DNA of 64,000 nucleotides from Micromonospora sp. NBRC 110009 (GCF_030518795.1 NZ_CP130427.1:2170001-2234000), one strand, 5' to 3'. Positions 37,779-46,646 are shown, numbered from the stretch's first letter. The notes: generated from the sequence alone by a model not told the origin. Made by a program: numbers and translations.

Positions 37779-38767
37779 TGGCCACGGAGACGCTCACTCT
37801 CGGCAAGGCCCTCAACGCCGGTCTGCGCAAGGCCCTGGAGAACGACCCGAAGGTCGTCGTCATGGGCGAGGACGTCGGCAAGCTCGGCGGCGTCTTCCGG
37901 ATCACCGACGGCCTGCAGAAGGACTTCGGCGACCAGCGGGTGATCGACACCCCGCTCGCCGAGTCCGGCATCATCGGCACCGCGGTCGGCCTGGCCATCC
38001 GCGGCTTCCGGCCGGTCTGCGAGATCCAGTTCGACGGCTTCGTCTACCCGGCGTACGACCAGATCGTGTCGCAGGTGGCGAAGATGCACTACCGCTCGCA
38101 GGGCAAGGTGCGGATCCCGATGGTCATCCGGATCCCGTACGGCGGCGGCATCGGCGCGGTCGAGCACCACTCGGAGTCGCCCGAGGCGTACTTCGCGCAC
38201 ACCGCCGGCCTGAAGGTCGTGAGCTGCGCGAGCCCGCAGGACGCGTACTCGATGATCCAGCAGGCCATCGCCTCCGACGACCCGATCGTCTTCCTCGAGC
38301 CGAAGCGGCGCTACTGGGAGAAGGGCCCGGTCGAGGTGGACGCCCCGCTCGCCGACGCGTACCCGCTGCACGCCGCCCGGGTCGCCCGGCCGGGCACCGA
38401 CGCCACCGTGCTGGCGTACGGCCCGATGGTGCGGACCGCGCTGGACGCGGCCACCGCCGCCGCCGAGGACGGCCGGGAGCTGGAGGTCATCGACCTGCGC
38501 ACGCTCTCCCCGCTGGACCTGACCGCCGCGTACGAGTCGGTGAAGCGCACCGGCCGCTGCGTGGTCGTCCACGAGGCCCCGGGCAACCTGGGCCTCGGGT
38601 CGGAGATCGCCGCCCGGATCACCGAAGAGTGCTTCTACTCCCTGGAGTCCCCGGTGCTGCGGGTCACCGGCTTCGACACCCCCTACCCGGCCGCCCGGGT
38701 GGAGGAGGAGTACCTGCCCGACCTCGACCGGGTGCTCGACGCCGTCGACCGCACCTTCGGCTGGTGA
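37778..38767 (+). CDS. 2-oxoacid dehydrogenase E1 beta subunit
   Basis: 329 residues. Transketolase-like pyrimidine-binding domain with VVMGEDVGKLGGVFRIT and DTPLAESGIIGTAVGLA, the conserved EIQFDGFVYPAYDQIVSQ stretch, and a C-terminal transketolase domain with DLRTLSPLDLTA and VVVHEAPGNLGLGSEIAA. It pairs with the alpha subunit to make the E1 active site. Its ATG overlaps the alpha stop (TGATG), and its own stop overlaps a GTG of the E2 gene, so all three are translationally coupled. Confidence 0.95.
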   Translation: MATETLTLGKALNAGLRKALENDPKVVVMGEDVGKLGGVFRITDGLQKDFGDQRVIDTPLAESGIIGTAVGLAIRGFRPVCEIQFDGFVYPAYDQIVSQVAKMHYRSQGKVRIPMVIRIPYGGGIGAVEHHSESPEAYFAHTAGLKVVSCASPQDAYSMIQQAIASDDPIVFLEPKRRYWEKGPVEVDAPLADAYPLHAARVARPGTDATVLAYGPMVRTALDAATAAAEDGRELEVIDLRTLSPLDLTAAYESVKRTGRCVVVHEAPGNLGLGSEIAARITEECFYSLESPVLRVTGFDTPYPAARVEEEYLPDLDRVLDAVDRTFGW

Positions 38768-38772
38768 GCGGC

Positions 38773-40212
38773 ATGTCGCGGATCAAGGAGTTCAACCTCC
38801 CCGACCTGGGCGAGGGCCTGACCGAGGGCGAGATCCTCGCCTGGCTGGTCAAGGTGGGCGACGTCATCGAGCTGAACCAGCCGATCGTCGAGGTGGAGAC
38901 CGCCAAGGCGGCGGTCGAGATCCCGGCGAAGTGGGCCGGCCAGGTGCAGGCGATCTTCCACCCGGAGGGCGCCACGGTCGAGGTCGGCACCCCGATCATC
39001 GCCATCGACACCGACCCGGGTGCCGGGCCGATCGAGGAGGCCTCCGGGCCCACCCCGTCGGCGGCCTCGCTGGCCGCGGTCGAGGTCGCGCCCGAGGAGG
39101 GCATGGTCGAGCCCGGCCTGATCGGTGGCGTGGCACCGGGCGGGCGGACCGCCGTGCTGGTCGGCTACGGCCCGCGGAACGCGCCGGCCAAGCGCCGCCC
39201 GCGCAAGGGCGGCGTCCCGGCCCAGGCGGTGGCCGCGCCGGCCGCCCCGGTGCAGGCCACGCCGGCCCCGGCGCCGGTCGCCCCGGTGTCGCCCGCCCCG
39301 GCGGTCAACGGCACGGGCCGCGGCCTCGTGCTGGCCAAGCCGCCGGTCCGCAAGCTCGCCAAGGACCTCGGCGTCGACCTCGCCGCGCTGACCGGCTCGG
39401 GCCCGCTCGGCTCGATCACCCGGGAGGACGTACAGCAGGCGGCGTCGGCCCCGGCGGCCGCCGAGCCGCTGACGGCCGCGGTGCCGGCGACGGCGGCCGC
39501 GAGCTTCGGCGCGGACCGCGAGCAGCGCATCCCGGTCAAGGGGGTACGCAAGCTCACCGCGGAGAACATGTCCCGCTCGGCGTTCACCGCCCCGCACGTG
39601 ACGGAGTTCCTGACCGTCGACGTGACCCGGGCGATGAAGGCGCTGGACCGGCTCCGCGAGCGGCGCGAGTGGCGGGACGTCCGGGTCTCGCCGCTGCTGC
39701 TGGTCGCGAAGGCGGTGCTCCTCGCGGTCAAGCGGCACCCGATGGTCAACTCGACCTGGGCCGGCGACGAGATCGTGGTCAAGGAGTACGTCAACCTGGG
39801 CATCGCGGCGGCCACCGAGCGCGGCCTGATCGTGCCGAACATCAAGGACGCCGGCCGGCTCTCGCTGCGCGAGCTGGCGGACGCGATGACCGACCTGGTG
39901 CTGACGGCCAAGACGGGGAAGACCTCGCCGGCCGACATGTCCGGCGGCACGCTGACCGTCACCAACGTCGGCGTCTTCGGCGTCGACACCGGTACGCCGA
40001 TCCTGCCGCCGGGCGAGTCGGCGATCCTGGCCTTCGGCGCGGTCCGGGAGATGCCGTGGGTGCACAAGGGCAAGGTCAAGCCGCGCCTGGTCACCACCCT
40101 GGGCCTCTCCTTCGACCACCGGATCATCGACGGTGAGCTCGGCTCGAAGTTCCTGCGCGACATCGGGGACTTCCTGGCCGATCCGGAGGCGGCGCTGCTC
40201 GCCTGGACCTGA
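38773..40212 (+). CDS. Dihydrolipoamide acyltransferase (E2 component)
   Basis: 479 residues from the ATG at 38773; a GTG at 38764, overlapping the beta stop, would add three residues and is equally possible. Lipoyl domain (1-80) with the lipoylated Lys45 in VETAKAAVEI, Ala/Pro linker, peripheral-subunit-binding domain (about 195-230) with AKPPVRKLAKDLGVDL, second Ala/Pro linker, and the catalytic domain with DHRIIDG (His449) near the C-terminus. It transfers the acyl group to CoA. No E3 gene is adjacent, so a shared lipoamide dehydrogenase must be encoded elsewhere. A very strong hairpin follows. Confidence 0.95.
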   Translation: MSRIKEFNLPDLGEGLTEGEILAWLVKVGDVIELNQPIVEVETAKAAVEIPAKWAGQVQAIFHPEGATVEVGTPIIAIDTDPGAGPIEEASGPTPSAASLAAVEVAPEEGMVEPGLIGGVAPGGRTAVLVGYGPRNAPAKRRPRKGGVPAQAVAAPAAPVQATPAPAPVAPVSPAPAVNGTGRGLVLAKPPVRKLAKDLGVDLAALTGSGPLGSITREDVQQAASAPAAAEPLTAAVPATAAASFGADREQRIPVKGVRKLTAENMSRSAFTAPHVTEFLTVDVTRAMKALDRLRERREWRDVRVSPLLLVAKAVLLAVKRHPMVNSTWAGDEIVVKEYVNLGIAAATERGLIVPNIKDAGRLSLRELADAMTDLVLTAKTGKTSPADMSGGTLTVTNVGVFGVDTGTPILPPGESAILAFGAVREMPWVHKGKVKPRLVTTLGLSFDHRIIDGELGSKFLRDIGDFLADPEAALLAWT

Positions 40213-40226
40213 CGGTCCCCGCACCA

Positions 40227-40276
40227 GGCAACGGCCGGTGTGCCACGGGTTAACGCCCGGCACACCGGCCGTTGCC
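40227..40276. terminator. Strong terminator hairpin after the E2 gene
   Basis: Perfect 18-base arms (40227-40244 and 40259-40276) with a 14-base loop, 15 bases past the E2 stop. It lacks a T run but is the longest uninterrupted stem on this strand. Confidence 0.85.
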
Positions 40277-40434
40277 GTTGAGGGGCGAAATCTTCGGCAT
40301 TCCTGCCCGGTTGACCTACGATCCGTAGGTGCGTGGTTCAGCTCACCTAATAATCGATGGAGGTTGCCGTCGTTCTGCGGTTCAATAGAGACATCAAGGG
40401 GCTGACAACCGAATAGCCAGGAGGAGAGACCCAG

Positions 40435-40572
40435 ATGAGCATGATCGAGCGAATCCGCACCCGCCGCGACGCCAACCGCCGCGCCCGCGCCATCGAGCAC
40501 GCGCTGCGTTCCGCCAACTCGCCCGCGGTCCGCGAGGAGCTTCTCGCCATCGCCCAGCGTCACATGAGCTGA
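40435..40572 (+). CDS. Small basic helical protein, 45 aa
   Basis: 45 residues, MSMIERIRTRRDANRRARAI followed by EHALRSANSPAVREELLAIA and a short tail. It is predicted helical, Arg-rich at the N-terminus and amphipathic after it. A strong AGGAGGAGA ribosome site lies about 10 bases upstream, and its own terminator follows (40605-40636), so it is an independent transcription unit between two hairpins. I associate similar short proteins with many actinobacterial genomes, but no function is known to me. A CCTACG-ATC-CGTAGG palindrome at 40315-40329 lies upstream in the likely promoter region. Confidence 0.85.
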   Translation: MSMIERIRTRRDANRRARAIEHALRSANSPAVREELLAIAQRHMS

Positions 40573-40604
40573 CGCTCTCCTACTTTCCTCACCTCCTCCA
40601 GTTC

Positions 40605-40636
40605 GAAGACCCGCCCGGTCACCCGGGCGGGTCTTC
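40605..40636. terminator. Terminator hairpin after the 45-aa gene
   Basis: Perfect 14-base arms (40605-40618 and 40623-40636), loop TCAC. The remaining sequence up to 40919 is the leader of the next gene, in which I see no other feature. Confidence 0.85.
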
Positions 40637-40919
40637 GGCGTTCCACGTCGATTGACACCGGGATTCCACCTCGCCGCACCGCCCGGTACGGTGGGGCTCG
40701 GTCGCCACCCGCCCGCCCCCGGACCACTCACGACGACGGAAACCGATCGACAGTGTCCGGCCACGGTGAGTGACGGCCGGTGCTCCCCCGGACGCCTCCG
40801 GGCGGCCACCGGATACGGTGCGGGGAGCCCGACGGCCGGTATCCGCCGGCGACGCCGGCAACCATGCCGACGGTCCCGATCGGCATCGGCGGCCGACATG
40901 TGACGGAGGAGGCGCACCC

Positions 40920-43508
40920 ATGACGTCCGAGGTCCCGCACCGCCCTGGCCAGGAGCCGGGCGACGTGACGCCGGGCGGGGCGGCGCCGTACGGCGACCGC
41001 CCGGCCCCGCAGGACAACGGGTACCCCGGCACTCCCGACCTCGGCTGGGCCCCGCCCCCGCCGGCGGCTCGGCCCGCCTCGCCGGCCCCCGCCTGGGCGG
41101 CGCCGGACGAGGCGGCTCCCCCGTGGACGCCGGGCGGCCAGCCCGCCAACCGTGGCTCCGCCCAGGTGCCGCCGCCGGCCGAGCCCGATCCGTGGGCCGC
41201 CGCCGGGCAGCCCGCCTGGGCCACCGGTCCGTCGGCCGGGTCCGGCGAGTCGTCGCCCGCCTGGGGTGCCGCGCCCGAGCAGGCCGGCCCCGCCTGGGCC
41301 GCCGGGCAGGCTGAGCCGCCGGCCTGGGGGCAACCCGCCGAGCCGGGCGCGCGGGGCGCCGCGCAGGTGCCCGCCCCCGCCACCGTGCCGCACGAGACGT
41401 GGGCCACCCCGGCCCCGCAGCAGGACGACGACCCCGGCCGCTCGGGCGGTTGGCAGGCCGCGCCCGATCCGCAGCCGGACCGCTCCGGCGGCTGGGCCGT
41501 GGGCGCCGCCGCGCAGCCGCAGGACGACCCCAACCGCTCCGGCGGTTGGACCCCGCCGCAGGACGACCAGCCGGCCTGGGGCCAGCAGGGCGATCAGGCC
41601 GCCCCCGCGTGGGCGCCCGCCGAGCCGCCCGCCCGCGCCTCCGCGAAGGTCTCCGTCCCGGGTGCGCAGGCCGAGAACCCCTGGCCCACCCCGCAGGACG
41701 ACCCGGTCCGGTCCGGCGGCTGGGAATCCGCCCCGGCCGGTGGGCAGGACGACGACCCGGACCGCTCCGGCGGCTGGGCCGCGGGCCGGGCTGCCGGGCA
41801 GGTCGACCGGCCGCAGCAGACTGGCTGGGACCGGCCGGAGGAGCAGCACCCCGGCACCCCGTGGACCGGCGCGGCGGCCGTGCCGCAGCAGCGTGACCAG
41901 GAGGAACCGGCCCCGTCGGGCTGGTCTGCCGGCGGTGACCGGCCGGAGGCCGCAGCCTGGGGGTCCGCGGAGGCGCCCGCCCGGGCCAGCGCCTCGGTGC
42001 CCTCGCCCGACTCGCCGCCCGCCTGGGGTGGCAACCAGGACAACCCGGCACCGTGGACGCCACAGCGCCCCGCCATCCCCGAGGCCCAGCCGTGGTCACC
42101 GGCCGAGGCGTGGGGCCACCCTGTGGAGGCCGAGCCGGCCGAGGCGCCCTCGAACACCTGGGAGCCCACCCGCGCCGAGGAGCCGCCGGTCTACCAGCCG
42201 GCCCCCGGCCCCGGCATCTCCCCGGCCAACGCCATGCCGCTGCCGCCGCAGGAGCAGCGGGTCCCGGGCGCCGCCCTGGCCGCCTCCCCGCCCGACGACT
42301 ACCTGCCGCCGGCCCAGTTCGCCCCGACCGGCGAGCCGGCCGACCGGGACCCGCAGGCGTACGAGCCGGAACGGGCCGGTGCCGCCTGGGGCGCGCCGGA
42401 GCCGTCCCACGAGGAGCCGCAGTCGTCGGCCGGGTCGGTGGTGCCCGGTCCGCGTACCTCCCCGGAGGCCGGCGGGCCCGGCAGCGTCTCCGCCAGCGCC
42501 TCGGTGCCGCTGGCCAGCCGGGTGATGCCCCCGACCGACCAGGGCATGCGTCCGGCCGGCGCGCCGGCCCCGCAGCCCCGGGTCTACGGCCGTCCCATCC
42601 CGCCGGAGCCGGAGGAGGCCCCCGGCCACGGTGCCCCGAACGGCTACCCGGGCGACGGTTCCCGGTTCGACGAGCCGGGCCCGGAGCCGCGCGCCGACGA
42701 GCCGGAGCACCCGGTGCTGCCGAACGACTTCGCCGAGGCGCCCCCGGCGCCGTCGTCGCCCGCCGGTCCGCCGCCGTTCCCGCCCGGCGTGCCGTCCTTC
42801 GTGGACCCGGCCGCCAACAACCGCCCGATGAATGGGGTGCACCCGCACAACGGCGAGCGGCCCGGCGACCCGTTCGGCGCCCAGCGCGATCCGTTCGGCG
42901 CCCCGGCCGGGCAGCAGGACCCGTTCGCCCACCAGGGCCAGTACGGTGGCGCGGGCGGCCAGCCGGAGCCGTTCGGCGGGCCGGCCGGCGGCCGCGCCTC
43001 CGTCGCGGTGCCGGGTCAGGGGCCCGGGCCGCTGGGCGAGCCGGGCCAGGGCGGCTTCCCGCCCGCGTTCCCGCCGCCGCCCCAGCAGGCCCCGCCGACC
43101 TGGCAGCAGGGCCCGGCCAACAACCCGGACCAGGGCCGGTTCGACGCGTTCCGGCCGGACGCGGAGCCGAAGACCGAGGCGCCCGCTCCGAAGGTGCGCA
43201 ACGGGCGGGTGCTGGCCCTCGTGCTGCTCGCGGCCGTGCTGATCCTCGCCGTGCCGCTCGGCGCGCTGGCGCTGCTCGGCAAGCTTGGCGGTGACGACAA
43301 GCCGGCGCCGTTCGACCCGGCCGTGGGCTCCTGCATCAAGCAGTCCGGCACGACCGCGGCGACGGCCGACTGCGCTGAGCCGGGCGCGTTCAAGGTCGTC
43401 TCGAGGGTCGACAGCAAGGACCAGTGCGCCGACCCGGCGCAGCCCAGCGTGGAACTCAAGAGCGACGTGGCGCACCGGTGGGTCTGTCTCCAGCCGGTCG
43501 GCAAGTAG
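40920..43508 (+). CDS. Large Pro/Ala-rich membrane protein with repeats and LppU-like C-terminus
   Basis: About 862 residues from the ATG at 40920 (GGAGGAGG upstream). The cytoplasmic part (about 1-755) is Pro/Ala/Gly/Gln-rich and holds two repeat families: five DRSGGW-type units, as in DDPNRSGGWTPP (about residues 170-290), and about six spaced units of the type RASAxVPxP. One membrane helix (VLALVLLAAVLILAVPLGALALL) follows near 760-785, then an extracytoplasmic domain of about 75 residues with four Cys (GSCIKQSG, TADCAEPG, DQCADP, WVCLQP), likely two disulfides, similar to LppU-type domains. It may be a wall-spanning sensor or scaffold; function unknown. A strong terminator follows. Confidence 0.85.
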   Translation: MTSEVPHRPGQEPGDVTPGGAAPYGDRPAPQDNGYPGTPDLGWAPPPPAARPASPAPAWAAPDEAAPPWTPGGQPANRGSAQVPPPAEPDPWAAAGQPAWATGPSAGSGESSPAWGAAPEQAGPAWAAGQAEPPAWGQPAEPGARGAAQVPAPATVPHETWATPAPQQDDDPGRSGGWQAAPDPQPDRSGGWAVGAAAQPQDDPNRSGGWTPPQDDQPAWGQQGDQAAPAWAPAEPPARASAKVSVPGAQAENPWPTPQDDPVRSGGWESAPAGGQDDDPDRSGGWAAGRAAGQVDRPQQTGWDRPEEQHPGTPWTGAAAVPQQRDQEEPAPSGWSAGGDRPEAAAWGSAEAPARASASVPSPDSPPAWGGNQDNPAPWTPQRPAIPEAQPWSPAEAWGHPVEAEPAEAPSNTWEPTRAEEPPVYQPAPGPGISPANAMPLPPQEQRVPGAALAASPPDDYLPPAQFAPTGEPADRDPQAYEPERAGAAWGAPEPSHEEPQSSAGSVVPGPRTSPEAGGPGSVSASASVPLASRVMPPTDQGMRPAGAPAPQPRVYGRPIPPEPEEAPGHGAPNGYPGDGSRFDEPGPEPRADEPEHPVLPNDFAEAPPAPSSPAGPPPFPPGVPSFVDPAANNRPMNGVHPHNGERPGDPFGAQRDPFGAPAGQQDPFAHQGQYGGAGGQPEPFGGPAGGRASVAVPGQGPGPLGEPGQGGFPPAFPPPPQQAPPTWQQGPANNPDQGRFDAFRPDAEPKTEAPAPKVRNGRVLALVLLAAVLILAVPLGALALLGKLGGDDKPAPFDPAVGSCIKQSGTTAATADCAEPGAFKVVSRVDSKDQCADPAQPSVELKSDVAHRWVCLQPVGK

Positions 43509-43516
43509 CAGTCCGG

Positions 43517-43554
43517 CGACGGCGGGGTCACGGTGGTCCGTGGCCCCGCCGTCG
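43517..43554. terminator. Terminator hairpin before the disrupted NHL gene
   Basis: 17-base arms (43517-43533 and 43538-43554) with one G-T wobble and loop TGGT. It ends the Pro/Ala-rich protein transcript just upstream of the stranded native 5' end of the thioredoxin/NHL gene. Confidence 0.85.
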
Positions 43555-43627
43555 TCCGTCCCCGGTGTGATCCACGCGGCGTGGGGTGTCGGCCGGATCG
43601 GGGCGCGCGGTCCGGCAGACTGAAGGC

Positions 43628-43750
43628 ATGAGCGCACGAGTACGGGCACCGGAGCTGCACGGCCGCGGCTGGTTGAACACCGGTGGGAAGGCCGTCACGC
43701 TGGCCGACCTGCGGGGCAAGATCGTCCTGTTGGATTTCTGGATTTCCTAG
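43628..43750 (+). pseudogene. Stranded native 5' fragment of the thioredoxin-like/NHL-repeat gene
   Basis: 40 codons: RVRAPELHGRGWLNTGGK, a short middle, then LLDFW, then Ile-Ser and a TAG contributed by the inserted element. The fragment matches the N-terminus of the intact gene at 54041: 26 of 35 aligned residues from RVRAPEL to DFW are identical. The reading frame breaks exactly at the GATTTCTGGA core shared with 54152-54161. CAGACT seven bases before the ATG may be a -10 box, so a short message may still be made. The product would lack the CCxxC motif and the propeller, so it is regarded as a non-functional remnant. Confidence 0.9.
43733..43742. other. attL core
   Basis: GATTTCTGGA spans codons 36-39 of the native gene fragment (Asp-Phe-Trp and the first base of the next codon). 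The left flank is host sequence and the right flank is element. In the reconstructed circular element the core would be flanked on both sides by CCTAGA, a direct repeat absent from the inferred chromosomal site. Confidence 0.85.
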
Positions 43751-43794
43751 AAGAAGCTTGCAACTCGTCCTGCCGAGCACTTAACGTCCTCGGC

Positions 43795-45339
43795 ATGTCG
43801 CACCATGAACATCTCGCCGACCTGTACCTACGCCTGTCCCTCGACCGCGAGGGTAAGACCGCCATCGAGCGCCAGGAGGCCGACTGCCGCGCCTGGGCCG
43901 AGCGGAACGGGCTGGAGGTTCGCACCGTCCACATCGACCGGGGCCGGTCCGGTTACAAGGCCGTAGACCGCGCCGGATTCGACGCCGCGATATCCGCCCT
44001 TACGACCGGCACCGTCGGGACTTTGATCGTCTGGAAGGTCGACCGCCTTTCGCGCCGTGGCATGGGCCAGGTCGGCCAGGTCCTCGACGACGTCGAGAAG
44101 GCCGGAGGCCGGATCGTCTTCGTACAAGACGGCCTAGACACCTCGCAGCAGCAGTCGCGCCTCGTCCTCGCGCTGCTCTCCGAGGTCGCCCGCAGCGAGT
44201 CCGCGAACATCGGCCTTCGCGTGGCCTCGGCGAAGGCCCACCTACGAACCCTCGGCCGCTGGGTCGGCGGGCAGCCGCCCTACGGCCTCGCTGTCACCGC
44301 GGACGGCCGGCTAGACCATGAACCGCGCACCGCGCCGACCGCCCGCGAGATCGCCGACCGGGCCCTGTCCGGCGAACCGCTGGTGAAGATCGCCCGCGAC
44401 CTGAACGCCCGCGAGATCCCCGCGACGCGAGGCGGGAAATGGGGCGTCGGGTCCCTGTCGGTTCTACTCAAGTCCCCCGCGTTCGCTGGCCTCCTGCCCG
44501 AGACCGTCAAGCGCGACGGGAAGTACACGGGGAAGGTCGTCCCCTGGCGCGACCCCGAGACCGGCGAGACGGTCGAGATTGGCCGGGGGATCATCACCCC
44601 GGCCGAGCAACTGCAAGTCGTCCGCCTCCTGGAAGCCCGCACCGCCGCCGACGCCCTCGGCCGCGCCCGGGGCGTCCGTGCCCAAACCTCGCACCTCCTG
44701 ACTGGCTACCTGCGGTGCGGTTCGTGCGGGCGTCGCATGTCCGCCGCCGGTCAGTCCTACGTCTGCCAGGGCCGCCGCCTCGGCCACCCGTGCCCGGCGC
44801 ACGTCACGGCGATGATCCCCGCCGTAGACCGCGCCGTGGTCGACGCCTTCATTAGCCGACTGGCCGCGACCGAACCTGGCGACCCGCTACTAGACGCCGT
44901 CGCCGAACGCTGGGTTGCCCGGCATGACCCGGACGTGATCCGCGAGCGGGCGACCATCACCGCCGCGCTGGACGACGCTAACGCGGCCCTGGTCGACCTC
45001 GAAGACGCCCGCTATCTGCGCGGCGAGTTCGTCGGCCCCGAGGCCGTCCAGCGGTGGACGCGTTTACACGAACGGCTGACCACCCGCGTTGCCGGACTGC
45101 GCCGCAACCTCGCCGAGTTCCCCTTGCCCGAGGCCGATATCAGCCCGCTACTCGACCCGGTCCTAGCTCGCGAAGCGTGGGACGTCGCCGCGGTTGCCGA
45201 CCGCCGCGACCTCCTCGGCTTGGCTCTGAACGCCGTAACGGTCCTACCCGCGAACGGTCGCCGGGGCGTGCGATTCGACCCCGCCGCGCGCCTTCGCTTC
45301 ACCTGGGCCGACGAACCCGAGCCCGCGCCGGTCAACTGA
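43795..45339 (+). CDS. Large serine recombinase (integrase)
   Basis: 514 residues. The N-terminal resolvase domain has the nucleophile Ser15 in YLRLSLDREG, the Arg-containing KVDRLSRRGMGQVGQVL motif near residue 82 and RSESANIGLRV. The recombinase domain includes GGQPPYGL and PTAREIADRALSGEP, and a zinc ribbon near 305-335 carries CGSC and CQGRRLGHPC, followed by a coiled-coil (about 380-450). Large serine integrases of this type cut at short cores with two-base overlaps and work in one direction unless a directionality factor is present. No clear ribosome site precedes the ATG. It lies beside attL, as usual. Confidence 0.96.
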   Translation: MSHHEHLADLYLRLSLDREGKTAIERQEADCRAWAERNGLEVRTVHIDRGRSGYKAVDRAGFDAAISALTTGTVGTLIVWKVDRLSRRGMGQVGQVLDDVEKAGGRIVFVQDGLDTSQQQSRLVLALLSEVARSESANIGLRVASAKAHLRTLGRWVGGQPPYGLAVTADGRLDHEPRTAPTAREIADRALSGEPLVKIARDLNAREIPATRGGKWGVGSLSVLLKSPAFAGLLPETVKRDGKYTGKVVPWRDPETGETVEIGRGIITPAEQLQVVRLLEARTAADALGRARGVRAQTSHLLTGYLRCGSCGRRMSAAGQSYVCQGRRLGHPCPAHVTAMIPAVDRAVVDAFISRLAATEPGDPLLDAVAERWVARHDPDVIRERATITAALDDANAALVDLEDARYLRGEFVGPEAVQRWTRLHERLTTRVAGLRRNLAEFPLPEADISPLLDPVLAREAWDVAAVADRRDLLGLALNAVTVLPANGRRGVRFDPAARLRFTWADEPEPAPVN

Positions 45340-45424
45340 CCCCGCCGCCCACCACATAAAGGCAGGCCCCGGCCGAGCGATTCCGCCGCCGACCGAGGCC
45401 CTAACGAACCCCAGGAGGTTCGCT

Positions 45425-45553
45425 GTGCCCCACCCTATCTACCCCCGACGCCTCGCCCTCGCCGTCGTCGGCCGCGCCCGCGACCTCGTGCCCTTCCTCG
45501 CGGCCGTAGCCGCCGCCCGTTCGTCCGCCTCGACGTCGGGGCGTGCCGCATGA
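45425..45553 (+). CDS. 42-aa leader-type ORF coupled to DUF2637 gene
   Basis: Starts at a GTG with a strong CCAGGAGG ribosome site eight bases away; the peptide begins VPHPIYPRRLALAVVGRARD and ends SGRAA. Its TGA overlaps the ATG of the DUF2637 gene (ATGA), so translation of the downstream gene probably depends on it. It is hydrophobic and basic with no recognised domain. It could be a true small protein or simply a translational leader. Confidence 0.6.
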   Translation: MPHPIYPRRLALAVVGRARDLVPFLAAVAAARSSASTSGRAA

Positions 45554-46221
45554 CCGCCCGCCGTTTCGCTTCCCTCGCCGGTGCCGTCGCTGTAACCGTG
45601 ATCGCCGCCGTTGCCTCCTATGACCACACGCGGACCGTCGCCCTGGACGCCGAACAGCCGCCGTTCCTGGCCGCGCTCCTACCCCTGTCGGTGGACGGCC
45701 TCGTCCTCGTCGGGACCATGGCCCTCGGCGACGGCCGCCGATCGCGGTGGTCGGCCTGGGCCGCCTTCCTCGTCGGCGTGGCCGCGTCGCTGGCCGCAAA
45801 TGTCATGGCCGCTGAGCCCGACGCGGTGTCCCGCGCGGTGTCCGCGTGGCCTGCGGTGGCCCTCCTGTTGACCGTTGAGGTACTGGCCCGGTCTGGCCGT
45901 GCGCTGGCCACCACGGCCGCCCCGGCCCCGGCCCCGGTCGTCACGGCCTCGGCCACTACGTCGGTCCCGGCCACTGCGCCGACCACCACGGTCACGGCCA
46001 CACCGAAGGCCCCCAGGGTGGCCGCTCGGCGACGGCCCACCCCTGTCGGCGTGGCCGACGAGACGGCCGAGAAGGTGGCCGCCCTCTTGGCCGAGCGACC
46101 GTCGGCCAGCGCCGAGGACGTGGCCGCCGCTATCGGCCGTGCGCCGAGGACGGCCCGCCGCTACATGTCGGCCGCCCGCGTCAGAATGGCCGCGACCGGC
46201 CCGGCCGTGGCCGCCGGATAG
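45550..46221 (+). CDS. DUF2637 (SpdB-like) membrane protein with C-terminal HTH
   Basis: 223 residues. Four membrane helices (about residues 6-24, 37-57, 66-86 and 96-114) form the DUF2637 domain, with the typical WAAFLVGVAASLAANVMAAEPD and VSAWPAVALLLTVEVLARSGR. A Thr/Ala/Pro linker follows, then a C-terminal helix-turn-helix (about 170-210) reading VAALLAERPSASAEDVAAAIG. Such proteins are typical of actinomycete integrative and conjugative elements and plasmids, where they are linked to plasmid spread. Here no translocase gene accompanies it. Confidence 0.9.
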   Translation: MTARRFASLAGAVAVTVIAAVASYDHTRTVALDAEQPPFLAALLPLSVDGLVLVGTMALGDGRRSRWSAWAAFLVGVAASLAANVMAAEPDAVSRAVSAWPAVALLLTVEVLARSGRALATTAAPAPAPVVTASATTSVPATAPTTTVTATPKAPRVAARRRPTPVGVADETAEKVAALLAERPSASAEDVAAAIGRAPRTARRYMSAARVRMAATGPAVAAG

Positions 46222-46304
46222 CCCGTCCAGCGGGGGCCGGTTGTCGCCATGGCCGCCGGCCCCCGCCCCGTCGCCCGCCCGTTCCGTCACCCGAGGAGCC
46301 CCCG

Positions 46305-46646
46305 ATGCCCTGGCGCCCGCAGCCCGCAGAGCTTGTCTACGCACCCCCGGCGTACCCGTCGCACGACTACAGGGGTGAGGGCGAGATCTTCACGATCCGC
46401 CTCGGCCGCGAGGTCGTGGGCCACCTGACCCGGAAGGACTGGACCGCGATCGGCTGGCTACCCCGGCCTGGCCTCAGCGAAGAGGCTGGGATCGTGCGGG
46501 AGATCGTGGAGGACATCCTCCGCGACTTCGCCGCCGAGGGGCGGCCCATGGTCGACGCGTGGGCCGAGGTCCTGAACTACACCCAGCACGACGCGCCGGT
46601 GAGGGCGCCCCTGGAGGGCTTCCGCCATCCGCTCGCCGACGAATAG
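46305..46646 (+). CDS. Hypothetical element protein, 113 aa
   Basis: Starts with ATG preceded by GAGGAG. Begins MPWRPQPAELVYAPPAYPSH, then a beta-rich part with GEIFTIRLGREVVGHLTRKDWTAIGWLP and a helical part GIVREIVEDILRDFAAEGRPMVDAWAEVL. No membrane segment or metal motif. It follows the DUF2637 gene on the same strand by 83 bases and is probably co-transcribed. I do not recognise the family. Confidence 0.75.
   Translation: MPWRPQPAELVYAPPAYPSHDYRGEGEIFTIRLGREVVGHLTRKDWTAIGWLPRPGLSEEAGIVREIVEDILRDFAAEGRPMVDAWAEVLNYTQHDAPVRAPLEGFRHPLADE

Noticed and set aside
38683..42099. Minus-strand frame of 1138 codons
   Set aside because: Antisense of E2 and the Pro/Ala-rich protein; runs through two terminator hairpins and is low-complexity.
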